A program made the translations under genes and the position numbers. 64,000 nt of DNA from Halospina denitrificans (GTDB lineage: Bacteria > Pseudomonadota > Gammaproteobacteria > Pseudomonadales > Oleiphilaceae). The stretch is taken from NCBI RefSeq assembly GCF_004364635.1, contig NZ_SOAX01000001.1, positions 372,001 through 436,000 of the forward strand. Reading direction: 5' to 3'. The notes below the pieces were generated by a model. That model made no database searches, was not told where the DNA came from, and saw nothing but the letters and a program-made list of their open reading frames with translations. Position 1 is the first letter of the stretch. Each line of letters starts with the position of its first letter. This document shows positions 34,222 through 44,874 of this stretch, piece after piece.

Positions 34222-35476
34222 AAATGGTTAGATGCCTGTCATACCTGGGGTTAAGTTGCTGATCCCGCGAATGTCTTTCGGCAAAAAACAGGCTCACCAT
34301 ACACAGGGCCAGCAGCCCGAATACGAGCATGAAAGCCGCGCTGCGGATGCCGGTGATGTCGTTGGCGACCCCGAAAAGCAGGGGCAGCACGGCCGCGGTG
34401 AGGCTGCCAAAAGCCAGCATCAGCCCCCCCACCGTCCCCATGTGTCGTGGGTAATGGTTGTAGGCCAGGCGCATGACGCTGCCTTTGCCCAGGCCCATGG
34501 CGGTGCCGGTAACCAGAGTCAGCAGGATGAAGGCCGGCAGGGGCAGGTTGATCCTGATATGAATGGGGTGGTCGATGCCCTGGATGATTAATGTCGTGGG
34601 CGGGTAGGACAGCAGGAACAGGCAGACGAAACAGATCCAGAAGACGGTCCAGCTCACCTGTTTGGCGCCGCTGTGATCCGCGAGCCAGCCACCGAAAAAC
34701 GCCATCAGCGAGCCCGGTAACGCAAAAAGCGTTGCGACCATGGCGGCCTGGTGCAGGTTCAGGTCGTAGCTTCCCTGAAGGAATCCAGGGAGCCAGAATA
34801 CGAGAGCAATATAACTGCCAAACAGGAAACTGAAATAAAGCGCAAAGCGCCACAATCGGGTCCGTTTCAGGAAGCGGTGGAAACCGCGGGCGGAAACGGT
34901 ATGGACCCGTGCGCTCGAGTCGCCCATCAGGCCCAGAAAAAGGGCCGCGAACAGCACCGGCATCAGGCTCCACAGGGGCGTGGCACGCCATCCGAACGCA
35001 TCGGCAACCAGCGGCGCCGTGTAATAGCTGATGCCCGCGCCAAAAATGCCCGCCCCGAAGAGCCCCAGGGCAAAGCCCGCGTGGCGGCGTGGCGCACTGG
35101 CGGCTGTGTAGGAGAGTCCGGCACTGAAAACACCGCAGGCGATCCCAAGGCCGGCTCCCGTGAGCAGGAACTGATTGTATCCCTGGGCAATACTCAACCC
35201 GACGAGTGCCGGGACCAGGGCCAGGAGGCTGACAATCAGCACCATTTTTGCCCCCCTGGTATCCGCCAGGTAGCCGACCGGAAAGCTCAGGGCGCTGCCC
35301 GTCAGCATGGGGGAGGCCAGAAGAAGTCCGAACTGACTGTGACTCAGCGCCAGCGCTTGCTGAATGGAAACGGCCATCACGGCGAACATTCCCCAACTGG
35401 CAAAGGCGACAGCCAGAGCCAGGGCAGCGAGAGGAATGGTTGCCGGAAGGCTTTCGTCGAATGGCTCTGATATCAT
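34220..35476 (-). CDS. narK: Nitrate/nitrite transporter, NarK/NasA MFS family
   Basis: A 418-residue twelve-helix transporter. AVAFASWGMFAVMAVSIQQA at the start, LTGSALSFPVGYLADTRGAK in loop 2-3, and GLGIACGVFSAGLSYTAASA correspond to nitrate-signature regions of the NNP family, as does GKGSVMRLAYNHYPRHMG in the second half. It brings nitrate in, or exchanges nitrite for nitrate, for NarG. The start at ATG 35476 is the best fit but has a weak ribosome site. It lies 140 bp upstream of narG on the same strand. Confidence 0.9.
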   Translation of the reverse strand: MISEPFDESLPATIPLAALALAVAFASWGMFAVMAVSIQQALALSHSQFGLLLASPMLTGSALSFPVGYLADTRGAKMVLIVSLLALVPALVGLSIAQGYNQFLLTGAGLGIACGVFSAGLSYTAASAPRRHAGFALGLFGAGIFGAGISYYTAPLVADAFGWRATPLWSLMPVLFAALFLGLMGDSSARVHTVSARGFHRFLKRTRLWRFALYFSFLFGSYIALVFWLPGFLQGSYDLNLHQAAMVATLFALPGSLMAFFGGWLADHSGAKQVSWTVFWICFVCLFLLSYPPTTLIIQGIDHPIHIRINLPLPAFILLTLVTGTAMGLGKGSVMRLAYNHYPRHMGTVGGLMLAFGSLTAAVLPLLFGVANDITGIRSAAFMLVFGLLALCMVSLFFAERHSRDQQLNPRYDRHLTI

Positions 35477-35551
35477 GATGGTCCAGCAAAGATGCTGATG
35501 GAAGAATGGATTCAGTTTCCTCGCCTTCGCAGGGGTTTTCAAAAGGTCAAA

Positions 35552-35558
35552 AGAGGTA
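35552..35558. promoter_or_regulatory. NarL-type heptamer in the narK-narX divergent region
   Basis: On the minus strand this reads TACCTCT, an exact TACYYMT match, 76 bp upstream of narK. The AT-rich 164-bp gap between narK and narX should hold promoters for both. No FNR box was found. Confidence 0.35.
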
Positions 35559-35639
35559 TATTGAAATGGTGGGAAATGTCTATTACTTTCTGGGTAGTCC
35601 GGCTCTCGGGCCTAACCCCTCCTTCTCAACGGAGCAGTA

Positions 35640-37496
35640 ATGCGTTCGCTCAGGGATTCCCTTATCACCCGCATTGGCGTTGCCCTGGGTGCGGTGATTT
35701 TTCTGGCACTGGTCAACATTGCCGTGTCTCTGTATGTCTCAGCAAGCGCCCGGGGTGACGCGGCCGCGATTAACCAGTCAGGCCTGATACGCATGGAAAC
35801 ACAGCGCCTGATTACCCGGGCTGAACGGTTCGAAAATTCACCCTCCGCTGAGAACCGTCAATTCCTTGAGCGGCAGATCGATACTATCTCGGGACGACTG
35901 ATCCATCCCAGGCTGGTTAACGCCATTCCCGGACTGGATCATCCGGTTGGTAACCGCTATCACCGGCTCAGGCTCACCTGGAGTGAATTCCTTAAGCCCC
36001 GTTTTGAAGCACTTCTGGAGACCGGCGCACCATTGGGACATGCCCCGGTGATGGCAAGAACCTTCATCGAGGAGGTGGATGCCATGGTTGAGGGGCTGGA
36101 ATCCCGTACAGAGTCCAGGATCACCCTTCTTGGTGTGATTCAGGGGTTGTCCCTGCTGCTGACCCTGGCTGTGGTTGCGGTCCTTTTCCTGGATTTCCGC
36201 CGCAACGTATTGCACCCGCTGGGGCGCCTGGTCGCGATGGCGCAGGCTGTTGCCAAGCAGGATTTCAGCCTTCGTACCCAGGCCTCGGGACGGGACGAGT
36301 TGAGTCTTCTGGGGCAGACATTTGATCGCATGGCGGATGAACTTTCCGTCCGGTATGCAAACCTCGAAGCCCGTGCGGAAAGCAAGACGAAAGAGCTGGA
36401 ACGCAGCCACAGGGCACTGCAACTCCTGCATAAAGCCAGTCGATCGCTCTATGGCAGCGCGGACCTCTGTGAAGGCTCTGTTCCACTGCTGCAGCAACTC
36501 GAGTCACTGCTTGATATCGGGCCCGTCAGCCTCTACCTGCACGAAAGAGAGAATGAAGGTGCCTTCGAGGCGGTAACCACCTTTGCCCGGACCCGCCCCG
36601 AACATTGCCGCTCCCTGTCCTGCGATGCCTGTCTGACGGGCTGTCACGTCCTGGAAGACCAGCCCGAGGCGCATCGTAATCGGCTGATGCTGCCGGTGCG
36701 CACGGGTGAGGAATTACTGGGCACCCTTGAGGTCTGGTACGCCCGGGACCGCATCCTGCAGCACCACGAACGCCAGCTTCTGGAAACCCTGGCGGATCAG
36801 CTTGCCACGGCGGTTTACCTTAATCGACGCATGACGGAGCAGAATCGTCTCACGCTTATGGAGGAACGCACGGTAATTGCCCGTGAGCTCCATGACTCGC
36901 TGGCCCAGTCACTGTCCTACCTGAAGATGCAGGTGGCGCGGCTGCAGCGGCTCCAGGGTGAAGGTGACACCGAACCCGATCCGCGCGAGGCCGAAGTGGT
37001 GCAGGACCTCCGTGACGGCTTGAACAACGGTTACCGCCAACTGCGTGAGTTGCTCACCACCTTCCGGCTACAGTTTGATTCGCCGGGGCTTGAGGAGGCC
37101 CTGAGGCAGACCTCGGAGGAATTCAGTGAACGACTGGGGTTCCATGTAGATCTGGATTATCACGTGCCGCCACGCATGTTTTCTCCCAATGAAGAGATTC
37201 ATATCCTGCAGATCGTTCGGGAGGCGCTGGCGAATGTGCACAAGCATGCCCAGGCCAGCCATGCGCAGGTCAGTGTCTATCAGCTGAGTGGGACGCTGAT
37301 GGTGGAGGTACGCGACAATGGCGTCGGATTGCCGGCCAATGGCGCGCCACCGAGCCATTATGGGCTGGTTATTATGCGGGATCGAAGCCTGACTCTGGGG
37401 GGTGAACTGAGCGTTGCCAATGCCGAGGGGGGTGGCACTGTTGTTCGTCTCGCGATACCGCAGCAGGCGTCGTCCATTATTACACAGGCCTCATGA
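35640..37496 (+). CDS. narX: Nitrate/nitrite sensor histidine kinase NarX
   Basis: A 618-residue membrane kinase. Transmembrane segments are at about 14-34 and 163-185, bracketing a periplasmic sensor with the P-box-like NQSGLIRMETQRLITR (45-60). A HAMP domain follows, then a central module with the NarX/NarQ cysteine cluster (C323, C328, C331, C335). The HisKA_3 H-box is ERTVIARELHDSLAQSLSYL with His418. The ATPase domain contains REALANVHKHAQAS, and EVRDNGVGL is its Asp-Gly box. It should phosphorylate the NarL encoded 42 bp downstream. Confidence 0.95.
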   Translation: MRSLRDSLITRIGVALGAVIFLALVNIAVSLYVSASARGDAAAINQSGLIRMETQRLITRAERFENSPSAENRQFLERQIDTISGRLIHPRLVNAIPGLDHPVGNRYHRLRLTWSEFLKPRFEALLETGAPLGHAPVMARTFIEEVDAMVEGLESRTESRITLLGVIQGLSLLLTLAVVAVLFLDFRRNVLHPLGRLVAMAQAVAKQDFSLRTQASGRDELSLLGQTFDRMADELSVRYANLEARAESKTKELERSHRALQLLHKASRSLYGSADLCEGSVPLLQQLESLLDIGPVSLYLHERENEGAFEAVTTFARTRPEHCRSLSCDACLTGCHVLEDQPEAHRNRLMLPVRTGEELLGTLEVWYARDRILQHHERQLLETLADQLATAVYLNRRMTEQNRLTLMEERTVIARELHDSLAQSLSYLKMQVARLQRLQGEGDTEPDPREAEVVQDLRDGLNNGYRQLRELLTTFRLQFDSPGLEEALRQTSEEFSERLGFHVDLDYHVPPRMFSPNEEIHILQIVREALANVHKHAQASHAQVSVYQLSGTLMVEVRDNGVGLPANGAPPSHYGLVIMRDRSLTLGGELSVANAEGGGTVVRLAIPQQASSIITQAS

Positions 37497-37538
37497 ATCG
37501 GGATCCGGAATCCGCCAATAACTGATCGGGTTGAGACT

Positions 37539-38219
37539 ATGGAAAAAAACGCTGACAACAAAGAGTCGCCAGCGAGCATTCTTCTGATTGATGATCATCC
37601 ACTGCTGCGCCGGGGGATTACCCAACTCCTGGAGATGGAGGAGGATATGGTGCTGGCGGGGGAAGCCAGTAATTCAGAGGATGGCATTCGTCTGGCGACC
37701 GAACTGGAGCCGGATCTGATCCTGCTCGACCTGAATATGCCCGGCGTCAATGGGCTGGAAACGCTCAGGCAGCTGCGCGACGGTGGCGTGGCGTCCCGCG
37801 TCGTAATCTTCACGGTATCCGATCACGAAGATGATGTGGTCTCGGCGTTACGGGCGGGTGCGGATGGTTACCTGCTCAAGGATATGGAACCGGAGGACTT
37901 GGTTGATCAGCTGCATCAGGCTGCGGTGGGCAAGATGGTGATCAGTGAGCGGCTGACCGCACTCCTTGCGGATGCCCTGCGTCACCAGCAGACCCCTGAA
38001 AAAGGTCAACCCGACTTTGCCAGCCTTACCCCCCGGGAGCGGGATATCCTGCGCCATATCGCCCAGGGGCTGTCCAACAAGATGGTGGCCCGCCGCCTGG
38101 ACATCAGTGAGGGCACCGTGAAGGTGCACGTGAAGCATCTGCTCAAGAAACTCGGCCTGCGCTCGCGGGTTGAGGCCGCTGTCTGGGCCGTTCAGGAGGG
38201 CTACGCCGAGTCCTCATGA
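37539..38219 (+). CDS. narL: Nitrate/nitrite response regulator NarL
   Basis: A 226-residue NarL/FixJ-type regulator. The receiver domain has acidic residues D18 and D19, phospho-acceptor D64 ([10 protein letters not shown]) and the conserved lysine in GYLLKDME. The LuxR-type DNA-binding domain begins [20 protein letters not shown], and [20 protein letters not shown] carries the recognition region. It probably activates narGHJI and narK. Its last codons overlap the 3-prime end of the convergent rep gene by 6 bp. Confidence 0.95.
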   Translation: MEKNADNKESPASILLIDDHPLLRRGITQLLEMEEDMVLAGEASNSEDGIRLATELEPDLILLDLNMPGVNGLETLRQLRDGGVASRVVIFTVSDHEDDVVSALRAGADGYLLKDMEPEDLVDQLHQAAVGKMVISERLTALLADALRHQQTPEKGQPDFASLTPRERDILRHIAQGLSNKMVARRLDISEGTVKVHVKHLLKKLGLRSRVEAAVWAVQEGYAESS

Positions 38220-40223
38220 CAGGTCATCGAGCAGCGCCGAGAGGGTAGCCTTGCCCCGGCGTTGGTTGGTTTCCTTATCGGCCTTTCCGATGCCCTCGTG
38301 CTTGACGTGGTCATCCGGCATTTCATCAATGAACCGGCTTGGAATCGTCTCGATCACATCGCCGTACTGCTTGCGTTGGGCGGCATAGGTCAGGGTCAGG
38401 GTGCGCTGCGCGCGGGTGATGCCCACGTACATCAGCCGGCGCTCCTCCTCGATGCTGTCCTGTTCGATACTGCTGCGGTGTGGCAGCAACTCTTCCTCAA
38501 GGCCCATTACGAACACATGGGGAAATTCCAGCCCCTTGGAGGCGTGCAGCGTCATCAGCTGGACCTTGTCGCTGTCGTCCTCCTCTTCCTGGCGCTCCAT
38601 GATGTCGCGCAGCACCAGACGGCTGACCGCATCCTCCAGGGTCTGTTCGCCCTCGTCGTCCTCGTTGCGGTTCATCTGTTCCAGAGAATCCAGCAGGTAC
38701 CAGACGTTGTCCATCTGGCGCTGGGCCTGCTTGGTGCTGGAGGCATTCTGCTGCAGCCATTCCTGGTACTCGATGTCCGTGAACATCTGGCGGATGACCG
38801 GGAGGGTGTCTTCGCGTTCCAGGCGTTCGCAGGTCCGGTTCAGGAAATCCGCGAAGCGGCGCAGCTTCTCCAGGCTCCGGGCCTGGATATGAGCATCCGC
38901 TCCCATCTCGTTCAGGGCGCGGGTCAGGCTGAGACCACGCTGGCGGGCATAGCCCGTGAGCTGCTCCAGGGTACGCGGGCCGATCTCCCGGCGTGGCACA
39001 TTCACCACCCGCAGGAAGGCGGTGTCGTCATCCGGGTTGGTCAGCAGGCGCAGGTAGGCCATGGCGTCCTTGATCTCGTTCTTGGCGAAAAAGGAGGTGC
39101 CGCCCGAGATGCGGTAGGGAATCTGGTAGGCCTGGAGCTTGATCTCCAGCAGCCGGGCCTGGTGGTTGCCCCGGTAGAGCACCGCAAAGTCCCGGAACTC
39201 GGCGTGGCTCTTGAGCTTGTGGTCGAGGATCTCCGAGGCGATGCGCTCGGCCTCCGCCTCCTCGTTCCGGGTGCGCAGGATACGGATGGGATCTCCCACC
39301 CCAAGTTCACTCCAGAGTGCTTTCTCAAAGACGTGCGGGTTGTTGGCGATCAGGGCGTTGGCGGTACTCAGTATGCGGCGCATGGAGCGGTAGTTCTGCT
39401 CCAGTTTTACGATCTTCAACCCCGGAAAGTCTTCCTTGAGCTGGGCCAGGTTCTCGGGGCGTGCGCCGCGCCAGGCGTAGATGGACTGGTCATCGTCACC
39501 GACCACGGTCAGGCACTGGCGATGGCCCACCAGGAGGCGGACCATCTCGTACTGGCTCAGGTTGGTATCCTGGTACTCGTCCACCAGCAGGTAGCGGATA
39601 CGACGCTGCCACTTCTCAAGAATCTCAGTGTTGTTGCGGAACAACAGGACCGGCAGCAGGATCAGGTCATCAAAATCCAGCGCATTATAGGCTTTCAGGT
39701 AATCGGCATAGTGCTGGTAGATGACCGCGAAACGCTCTTCCCGCGCATCCCGGGCCCGGCTCAGGGCCTGGTCCGGCAGCAGCATGGCGTTTTTCCAGTT
39801 GGACAGGGTCATCTGCAGGTCGCCGACCTCCAGTCCCGTATCCGGCGCATGCTGTGCCAGAAGGTCGCGCAGCAGGGCGCGTGCGTCCTCGGCGTCGAAG
39901 ATGGAGAAGCCCGGGTGGTAGCCCACGGCATCGTGTTCTTCGCGCAGGATGGTCAGGCCCAGGTTGTGAAAGGTCGCCACGATCAGGCCCCGGGCGGCCC
40001 TGCGGTCCACCAGCCGGCCCACCCGTTCCTTCATCTCCCGCGCCGCCTTGTTGGTGAAGGTCACCGCGGCGATGTGGCGCCCGGGGAAGCCGGCGTACTC
40101 GATCAGGTGGGCGATCTTGCGGGTAATCACGCTGGTCTTGCCACTGCCGGCGCCGGCAAGCACCAGCAGTGGGCCATCCAGGTATTTAACCGCTTCGCGT
40201 TGACGGGGATTGAGTTGTGACAA
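38214..40223 (-). CDS. rep: ATP-dependent DNA helicase Rep
   Basis: A 669-residue superfamily 1 helicase of the Rep/UvrD/PcrA group that unwinds 3-prime to 5-prime and helps replication past obstacles. Motifs in order: [19 protein letters not shown] (I, about residue 22), [14 protein letters not shown] (Ia), [15 protein letters not shown] (II), [15 protein letters not shown] (III), LEQNYRS (IV), and [18 protein letters not shown] (V). MNPRQREA-type beginnings favour Rep over UvrD, as does the short C-terminus. It is convergent with narL. Confidence 0.95.
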   Translation of the reverse strand: MSQLNPRQREAVKYLDGPLLVLAGAGSGKTSVITRKIAHLIEYAGFPGRHIAAVTFTNKAAREMKERVGRLVDRRAARGLIVATFHNLGLTILREEHDAVGYHPGFSIFDAEDARALLRDLLAQHAPDTGLEVGDLQMTLSNWKNAMLLPDQALSRARDAREERFAVIYQHYADYLKAYNALDFDDLILLPVLLFRNNTEILEKWQRRIRYLLVDEYQDTNLSQYEMVRLLVGHRQCLTVVGDDDQSIYAWRGARPENLAQLKEDFPGLKIVKLEQNYRSMRRILSTANALIANNPHVFEKALWSELGVGDPIRILRTRNEEAEAERIASEILDHKLKSHAEFRDFAVLYRGNHQARLLEIKLQAYQIPYRISGGTSFFAKNEIKDAMAYLRLLTNPDDDTAFLRVVNVPRREIGPRTLEQLTGYARQRGLSLTRALNEMGADAHIQARSLEKLRRFADFLNRTCERLEREDTLPVIRQMFTDIEYQEWLQQNASSTKQAQRQMDNVWYLLDSLEQMNRNEDDEGEQTLEDAVSRLVLRDIMERQEEEDDSDKVQLMTLHASKGLEFPHVFVMGLEEELLPHRSSIEQDSIEEERRLMYVGITRAQRTLTLTYAAQRKQYGDVIETIPSRFIDEMPDDHVKHEGIGKADKETNQRRGKATLSALLDDLS

Positions 40224-40272
40224 TGGCGCTGCCCGGTAGTGTGGTGTTCATGGCTTGTCGCCCATCATACAC

Positions 40273-41136
40273 TCAGCCGTAGCGTCCGGTAATGTAATCC
40301 TCGGTCTTCTGCTCTCGCGGGTTGGTAAAGAGCGTGTCCGTGTCATTGAACTCGATGATCTCACCCATGTGGAAGAAGGCCGTGTAGTTGGCGACACGGG
40401 CCGCCTGCTGCAGGTTATGGGTCACGATCACGATGGTGTAGCGGTCCTTGAGCTCGTCGATCAGCTCCTCGATGGTGGCCGTCGCCAGCGGGTCCAGGGC
40501 CGAGGCCGGTTCATCCATCAGGATGACTTCGGGGTTCACCGCGATGGCCCGGGCAATGCACAGGCGTTGCTGCTGGCCGCCTGAGAGCTCGGTGCCGGGT
40601 GTATGCAGACGGTCTGCCACTTCACGCCACAGCCCGGCCCGCTTCAGCGAGTTTTCCACCAGCTCATCCAGGTCACGGCGCGAGTTGACCGTGCCGTGCA
40701 GGCGCGGGGCGTAGGCGATGTTCTCGTAGATGCTCTTGGGGAAGGGATTCGGCTTCTGGAAGACCATTCCCACATGGCTGCGCAGCTGGACTACATCCAC
40801 GCTCGGATCGTAGATGTCCTCGTCCTCAAGGGTGATCCTGCCTTCAATATGGACGCTGGGGATCAGGTCGTTCATCCGGTTGATACAGCGCAGGAAAGAG
40901 CTCTTGCCACAGCCGGATGGGCCGATCAACGCGGTCACTTTGCGTGCGTGGATATCCAGGTTCACGTTGTGCAGGGCCTGGGTCTGGCCGTACCAGAGAC
41001 GGACGTTTTCGGCCCTGACCTTCACATCCGGCTCTGGAGCGTGGTTCTGCCGGGACATTTCGGGTTCGTTGTCGGCCTGCATAGTGGTCTCGGATTCCGT
41101 GGTCGCAGTGGTTTGTGTTGCAGCATCAGAATACAT
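40273..41136 (-). CDS. pstB: Phosphate ABC transporter ATP-binding protein PstB
   Basis: A 287-residue ATPase of the high-affinity phosphate importer. Walker A is [20 protein letters not shown], the Q-loop is [19 protein letters not shown], the signature is [15 protein letters not shown], and Walker B is [13 protein letters not shown]. The first 40 residues are a Thr/Glu-rich extension not seen in short PstB forms. ATG 41136 has GAGGTG upstream. It lies 17 bp after pstA. No phoU gene follows; rep is next. Confidence 0.96.
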   Translation of the reverse strand: MYSDAATQTTATTESETTMQADNEPEMSRQNHAPEPDVKVRAENVRLWYGQTQALHNVNLDIHARKVTALIGPSGCGKSSFLRCINRMNDLIPSVHIEGRITLEDEDIYDPSVDVVQLRSHVGMVFQKPNPFPKSIYENIAYAPRLHGTVNSRRDLDELVENSLKRAGLWREVADRLHTPGTELSGGQQQRLCIARAIAVNPEVILMDEPASALDPLATATIEELIDELKDRYTIVIVTHNLQQAARVANYTAFFHMGEIIEFNDTDTLFTNPREQKTEDYITGRYG

Positions 41137-41153
41137 GGGCACCTCGAATGTCG

Positions 41154-42344
41154 CTACCAGCGACGTTCAAACTTGCGCCGCAGCAGGACAGCGGCGGCAT
41201 TCAGGGTGAGCAGGACAGCGAGCAGGACCATGATGCCGGCTGCCGTCTTTTCAACGTAGGCGCTTTCCGGTTCACTGGCCCAGGTGAAGATCTGGGCTGG
41301 CAGGACTGTCGCGGACTGGAATATGCCGGTGGGCGCCTCGGGGATATAGGCGATCATACCGATGATGATCAACGGGGCCGTTTCACCCATGGCCTGGGCC
41401 AGCCCGATGATGGTGCCGGTGAGGATGCCGGGCAGCGAGGCCGGCAGCACATGGTCCCGCACGACCTGCCAGCGCGAACAGCCCATGGCGAAGGCGCCCA
41501 GGCGAATGGGGTCGGGCACCGCGCGCAGCGCCGCCCGCGTACTGATGATAATGATCGGCAGCGTCATCAGGCCCAGTGTCAGGCCGCCGGCCAGTGCCGA
41601 GGACCGCGGTACCCCAAAGAAGTTGATGAACAGGGCCAGGCCCAACAGACCGAAGATGATGGAGGGCACGGCCGCCAGGTTGTTGATGTTGACCTCGATG
41701 GTCTGGGTCAGCTTGTTGTCCGGCGCGAACTCTTCCAGGTAGACGGCCGACATGACACCGATCGGAAAGGCGAACAGCAGGGTGATCCCCAGGACATACA
41801 GGGTGCCGACGGCGGCCGAGAAAATGCCAGCGAGCTCCGGCAACTTGGAGTCGCCGGCGGTGAAGAAGCGCGAGTTGAAGGCATTGCGGATCTGGCCGTC
41901 CGCCAGCAGTCGGTTCACCTTCTCCTCGAGCGAGTCAGACAGGGCCTTGTCGTTCTTGAAGTGCTGGTCGATGTCGCCCTTGACCGGTACCCAGGTTGTT
42001 TCCGTGGTGCCAAGCAGATCCGGGTTGCGGTCAATGGCTCGGGGGATGGATCGGGTTGCACCCCGCGAGGCCACATCGCGCAGGTCACTGTCCAGGGCGA
42101 ACTGTCCGATACGCTCCGAACGCTCGTTGTAATCCAGTGTGACCTGGACTTCATGGTGCCAGAAGGCAGTATAGCCCTGACCGATAATGTCACTGAAGAA
42201 CGTCACAATGATGGCAAGCGCCACCAGCACGGCGGAAATGCAGTATGCGTGGAAGCGGCGCTCCGCGCGGTAGCGGCGACGCATGCGCGGATCGTTGACG
42301 GAGCCGGTCAGTCGCGGTGTGTTGTTCTCAGATTGATCAGTCAT
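41154..42344 (-). CDS. pstA: Phosphate ABC transporter permease PstA
   Basis: A 396-residue inner-membrane permease. The first membrane segment is at about 33-53, followed by a large periplasmic region (55-165). Then comes the membrane core with [20 protein letters not shown]-type family sequence and the EAA loop in [20 protein letters not shown]. It is about 100 residues longer than E. coli PstA because of the periplasmic insertion. It overlaps the pstC stop by 8 bp, which implies translational coupling. Confidence 0.93.
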   Translation of the reverse strand: MTDQSENNTPRLTGSVNDPRMRRRYRAERRFHAYCISAVLVALAIIVTFFSDIIGQGYTAFWHHEVQVTLDYNERSERIGQFALDSDLRDVASRGATRSIPRAIDRNPDLLGTTETTWVPVKGDIDQHFKNDKALSDSLEEKVNRLLADGQIRNAFNSRFFTAGDSKLPELAGIFSAAVGTLYVLGITLLFAFPIGVMSAVYLEEFAPDNKLTQTIEVNINNLAAVPSIIFGLLGLALFINFFGVPRSSALAGGLTLGLMTLPIIIISTRAALRAVPDPIRLGAFAMGCSRWQVVRDHVLPASLPGILTGTIIGLAQAMGETAPLIIIGMIAYIPEAPTGIFQSATVLPAQIFTWASEPESAYVEKTAAGIMVLLAVLLTLNAAAVLLRRKFERRW

Positions 42345-43587
42345 ATTCCTGCTTGAATCGCCGTACCAGGATAGTGGAGATGATGTTCAGGGTCAGGGTG
42401 ACAATGAACAGCACCAGGCCGAGAGCAAAAGCGGACAGCGTCTGCGGGCTGTCAAAGGACTGGTCTCCGGTCAGTGCCATGACAATGTTGACGGTAACCG
42501 TCGTCATGTCCTCGAGCGGATTCCAGGTCAGGTTCGGGCGGACCCCCGCGGCCATCACCACGATCATAGTCTCACCCAGAGCCCGTGAGACACCCAGCAG
42601 GAATGCCGAGATGACGCCGGGAAGCGCGGCGGGCACCACAATGCTGCGGATGGTTTCCGAGCGTGTTGTGCCCAGCGCAAAGGCGCCCTCGCGCAGGCTC
42701 TGTGGAATGCTGTTGATGACGTCATCCGAGAGCGACGAGATAAAGGGGATGATCATGATGCCCATGACAATCCCGGGTGACAGGATGTTGCTGTAGGACG
42801 CATCCAGGCCGAAGAACCCGGCGAGATCCACGATCACGGGCGTTACCGTAATGGCGGCAAAGAAGCCATAGACCACGGTGGGAATGCCGGCCAGCACTTC
42901 CAGCATTGGCTTGGCGATGCCACGGATCTTCGGGGACGCGTACTCGGACATGAAAATGGCCGAGAGAAGGCCGATGGGCAGCGCCACTATCATGGCGATG
43001 GCGGTTACCATGAAGGTGCCGGCAAACAGGGGCACGGAACCGAACACCGCGCCACCGCCCTCAGAAATCTCGTCTCCTCGACCGGCGGCCTCCAGGAACG
43101 AGTCCCCGGGCGACCAGACCGTGCCCGTAATGAACTCCCAGACGCTGACCTCACGGAAAAAGCGCATGGCCTCGAAGATGACGGAAAGCACGATGGCAAT
43201 GGTCGTCATAATCGAGATCAGCGCGGCGCCGAGCAGAAGCCAGCGAATGATATTATCGAGGGCGTTACGGGCTCTCAGGGTAGGGCGAACCGCCTTGAGG
43301 CCATAACCGAGGCCGGCGGCTGCGGTTACCAGGCTCATGAGCAGCACCAGCTCCGCCGGCAGGGTGATCCAGCCGAGCAGGTTCAGCAGTGATGCGGCTA
43401 TTGCTACACCGATTGCCGGAATGCCCATGGAGACCACGGAATACCAGCCATACTGCTGGGGCCGGGAGTGCATCCGGACGCCGTCCGCCACGGTGGTAAG
43501 CGCCTTGCGGCGTCCCAGGTAGAAGCCGGCGTAGCCGAGGGGGATCAATCCCGCAAGCAGCAGAAGGGTGGTTTCACCTATGCCCAA
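42337..43587 (-). CDS. pstC: Phosphate ABC transporter permease PstC
   Basis: A 416-residue permease that pairs with PstA. The N-terminal half has additional membrane segments (LLLLAGLIPLGYAGFYLGRR) and the core has VLAGIPTVVYGFFAAITVTP with the EAA loop REGAFALGTTRSETIRSIVV. The following segment GVSRALGETMIVVMAAGVRP is a PstC hallmark. It is longer than the E. coli protein by about 100 residues at the N-terminus, a form seen in many marine gammaproteobacteria. A stem-loop separates it from pstS. Confidence 0.93.
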   Translation of the reverse strand: MGIGETTLLLLAGLIPLGYAGFYLGRRKALTTVADGVRMHSRPQQYGWYSVVSMGIPAIGVAIAASLLNLLGWITLPAELVLLMSLVTAAAGLGYGLKAVRPTLRARNALDNIIRWLLLGAALISIMTTIAIVLSVIFEAMRFFREVSVWEFITGTVWSPGDSFLEAAGRGDEISEGGGAVFGSVPLFAGTFMVTAIAMIVALPIGLLSAIFMSEYASPKIRGIAKPMLEVLAGIPTVVYGFFAAITVTPVIVDLAGFFGLDASYSNILSPGIVMGIMIIPFISSLSDDVINSIPQSLREGAFALGTTRSETIRSIVVPAALPGVISAFLLGVSRALGETMIVVMAAGVRPNLTWNPLEDMTTVTVNIVMALTGDQSFDSPQTLSAFALGLVLFIVTLTLNIISTILVRRFKQEYD

Positions 43588-43648
43588 TTGAGCCTCCCAT
43601 CACCAGACCGCATGAGTTGCCACTTTTTGATTGGTTTCTGACGAGCAT

Positions 43649-43672
43649 GCGCCGACCGATGACGGTCGGCGC
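43649..43672 (-). other. Perfect stem-loop between pstS and pstC
   Basis: GCGCCGACCG pairs with CGGTCGGCGC over 10 bp, with a 4-nt loop. It lies 28 bp past the pstS stop. There is no T run, so it probably blocks 3-prime exonucleases and makes pstS mRNA more abundant than the rest of the operon. Confidence 0.65.
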
Positions 43673-43699
43673 GGAGTTGCGCGGCAACGCTACCACAGA

Positions 43700-44716
43700 T
43701 TATTTGAGATCGCTACGCTTGAGCTCGACGCGATCCGCGACCCGCTGCTGCCACTTCTTCCGTGGTTCGTCGGCCAGCGGAATCAGGCCCTGTTCGACCA
43801 GCAGCCCGTCCGGGCCGATCATCAGGTCATCCATGAACAGGCCCACGTACTCGCCGATACCCGGAGCGACATCACCTTCGTGAGCTTTCTTGATATAGAA
43901 CCACAGGCTGCGGGCCACGGGGTATTCCTCCGAGGAAATGGTATCCGTGGTGGGTTCAACACCGTCGACGGAAACCGCCTTGACGGTATTTCGGCTTTCC
44001 TCAAGGAAGCTGTACCCGAACACGCCAATCGCCGCCTTGTTTTCACGGATCCGCTGCACGATCAGGTTGTCATTCTCCCCGGAATCCACGTAAGCGCCAT
44101 CAGAACGGATATCGCTGTACTCCTCGGGGTAGCCCGCAGATTCACTGACGGCTTCAAGGGCCAGCTCTTCGAAAGCGTCCCGGGTGCCCGAGGTCGTGGG
44201 CGGGCCAAGGATTTCAATCTCGCGGTCCGGAAGGCTTGAGTCGATCTGGTTCCAGTTGTCGTAGGGGTTGTCCACCAGCTCGCCATCATGGGGCACCTTG
44301 TCCGCGACCGCGAGCAGGATCTGCTCCCGTGACAGGTTCAAATCCTCGTTGTCGATGCTTTGTGCCAGGACGATGCCGTCAGAGCCGATCATTGCCTCGG
44401 TGATCTTTTCAACACCATTTTCCTGGCAACGGTCAAACTCGCTGGTCTTCATCCGTCGGGACGCGTTTGTAATATCCGGCGTTCCTGCGCCAACGCCCTC
44501 GCAGAAGAGTCGAATGCCGCCTCCGGAACCAGTGGATTCGAGGGTCGGAGTGGGGTGCTCCGTGATGGCACCGAACTCTTCCGTCACATAGCTGGCGAAC
44601 GGATAGACGGTGCTGGAGCCGACAATTCGGATCTGATCGCGTTCCTGGGCCACGGAGACCGGGCTTGCGGTCATGATTGCGGCCAGTGCAATGGCGGATT
44701 TTTTCCAGGTCTGCAT
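43700..44716 (-). CDS. pstS: Phosphate-binding periplasmic protein PstS
   Basis: A 338-residue phosphate-binding protein. ATG 44716 has GAGGAGTG upstream, and a signal peptide (KKSAIALAAIMTASPVSVAQ) follows. Phosphate-contact motifs are IVGSSTVYPFASYVTEEF near the start, STGSGGGIRLFCEGVG, and PTTSGTRDAFEELAL. It captures phosphate and delivers it to PstCA. Length and motifs match the larger PstS form. It is the first gene of the operon, under a Pho box. Confidence 0.95.
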   Translation of the reverse strand: MQTWKKSAIALAAIMTASPVSVAQERDQIRIVGSSTVYPFASYVTEEFGAITEHPTPTLESTGSGGGIRLFCEGVGAGTPDITNASRRMKTSEFDRCQENGVEKITEAMIGSDGIVLAQSIDNEDLNLSREQILLAVADKVPHDGELVDNPYDNWNQIDSSLPDREIEILGPPTTSGTRDAFEELALEAVSESAGYPEEYSDIRSDGAYVDSGENDNLIVQRIRENKAAIGVFGYSFLEESRNTVKAVSVDGVEPTTDTISSEEYPVARSLWFYIKKAHEGDVAPGIGEYVGLFMDDLMIGPDGLLVEQGLIPLADEPRKKWQQRVADRVELKRSDLK

Positions 44717-44774
44717 GGATACACTCCTCAGGTTGACCCATCTCATCGTTACAGTAACGAGTCTATGGGTGTTG

Positions 44775-44793
44775 TGTGACAGTTTTATGACAA
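44775..44793 (-). promoter_or_regulatory. Pho box upstream of pstS
   Basis: On the minus strand this reads TTGTCATAAAACTGTCACA, matching the PhoB consensus of two TGTCA direct repeats at nearly every position, 58 bp before the pstS start. CATAGACT about ten bases downstream may be the -10. Confidence 0.88.
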
Positions 44794-44874
44794 CAGTGAA
44801 ATCCAGGGTCCGGATCGGACCCGGGTCTGGAAACCGCCCCGGCGGGGAACCCAAGCGGCTTCCGGAGGGCAGGC

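Noticed and set aside
38262-40220. 652-codon plus-strand frame opposite rep
   Set aside because: The frame mirrors the helicase gene codon for codon, and its product is rich in His, Gln and Val with no motif.
44807-44823. Hairpin GGGTCCG-GAT-CGGACCC as the porin terminator
   Set aside because: It lies about 50 bp past the porin stop and has no T run on the minus strand.
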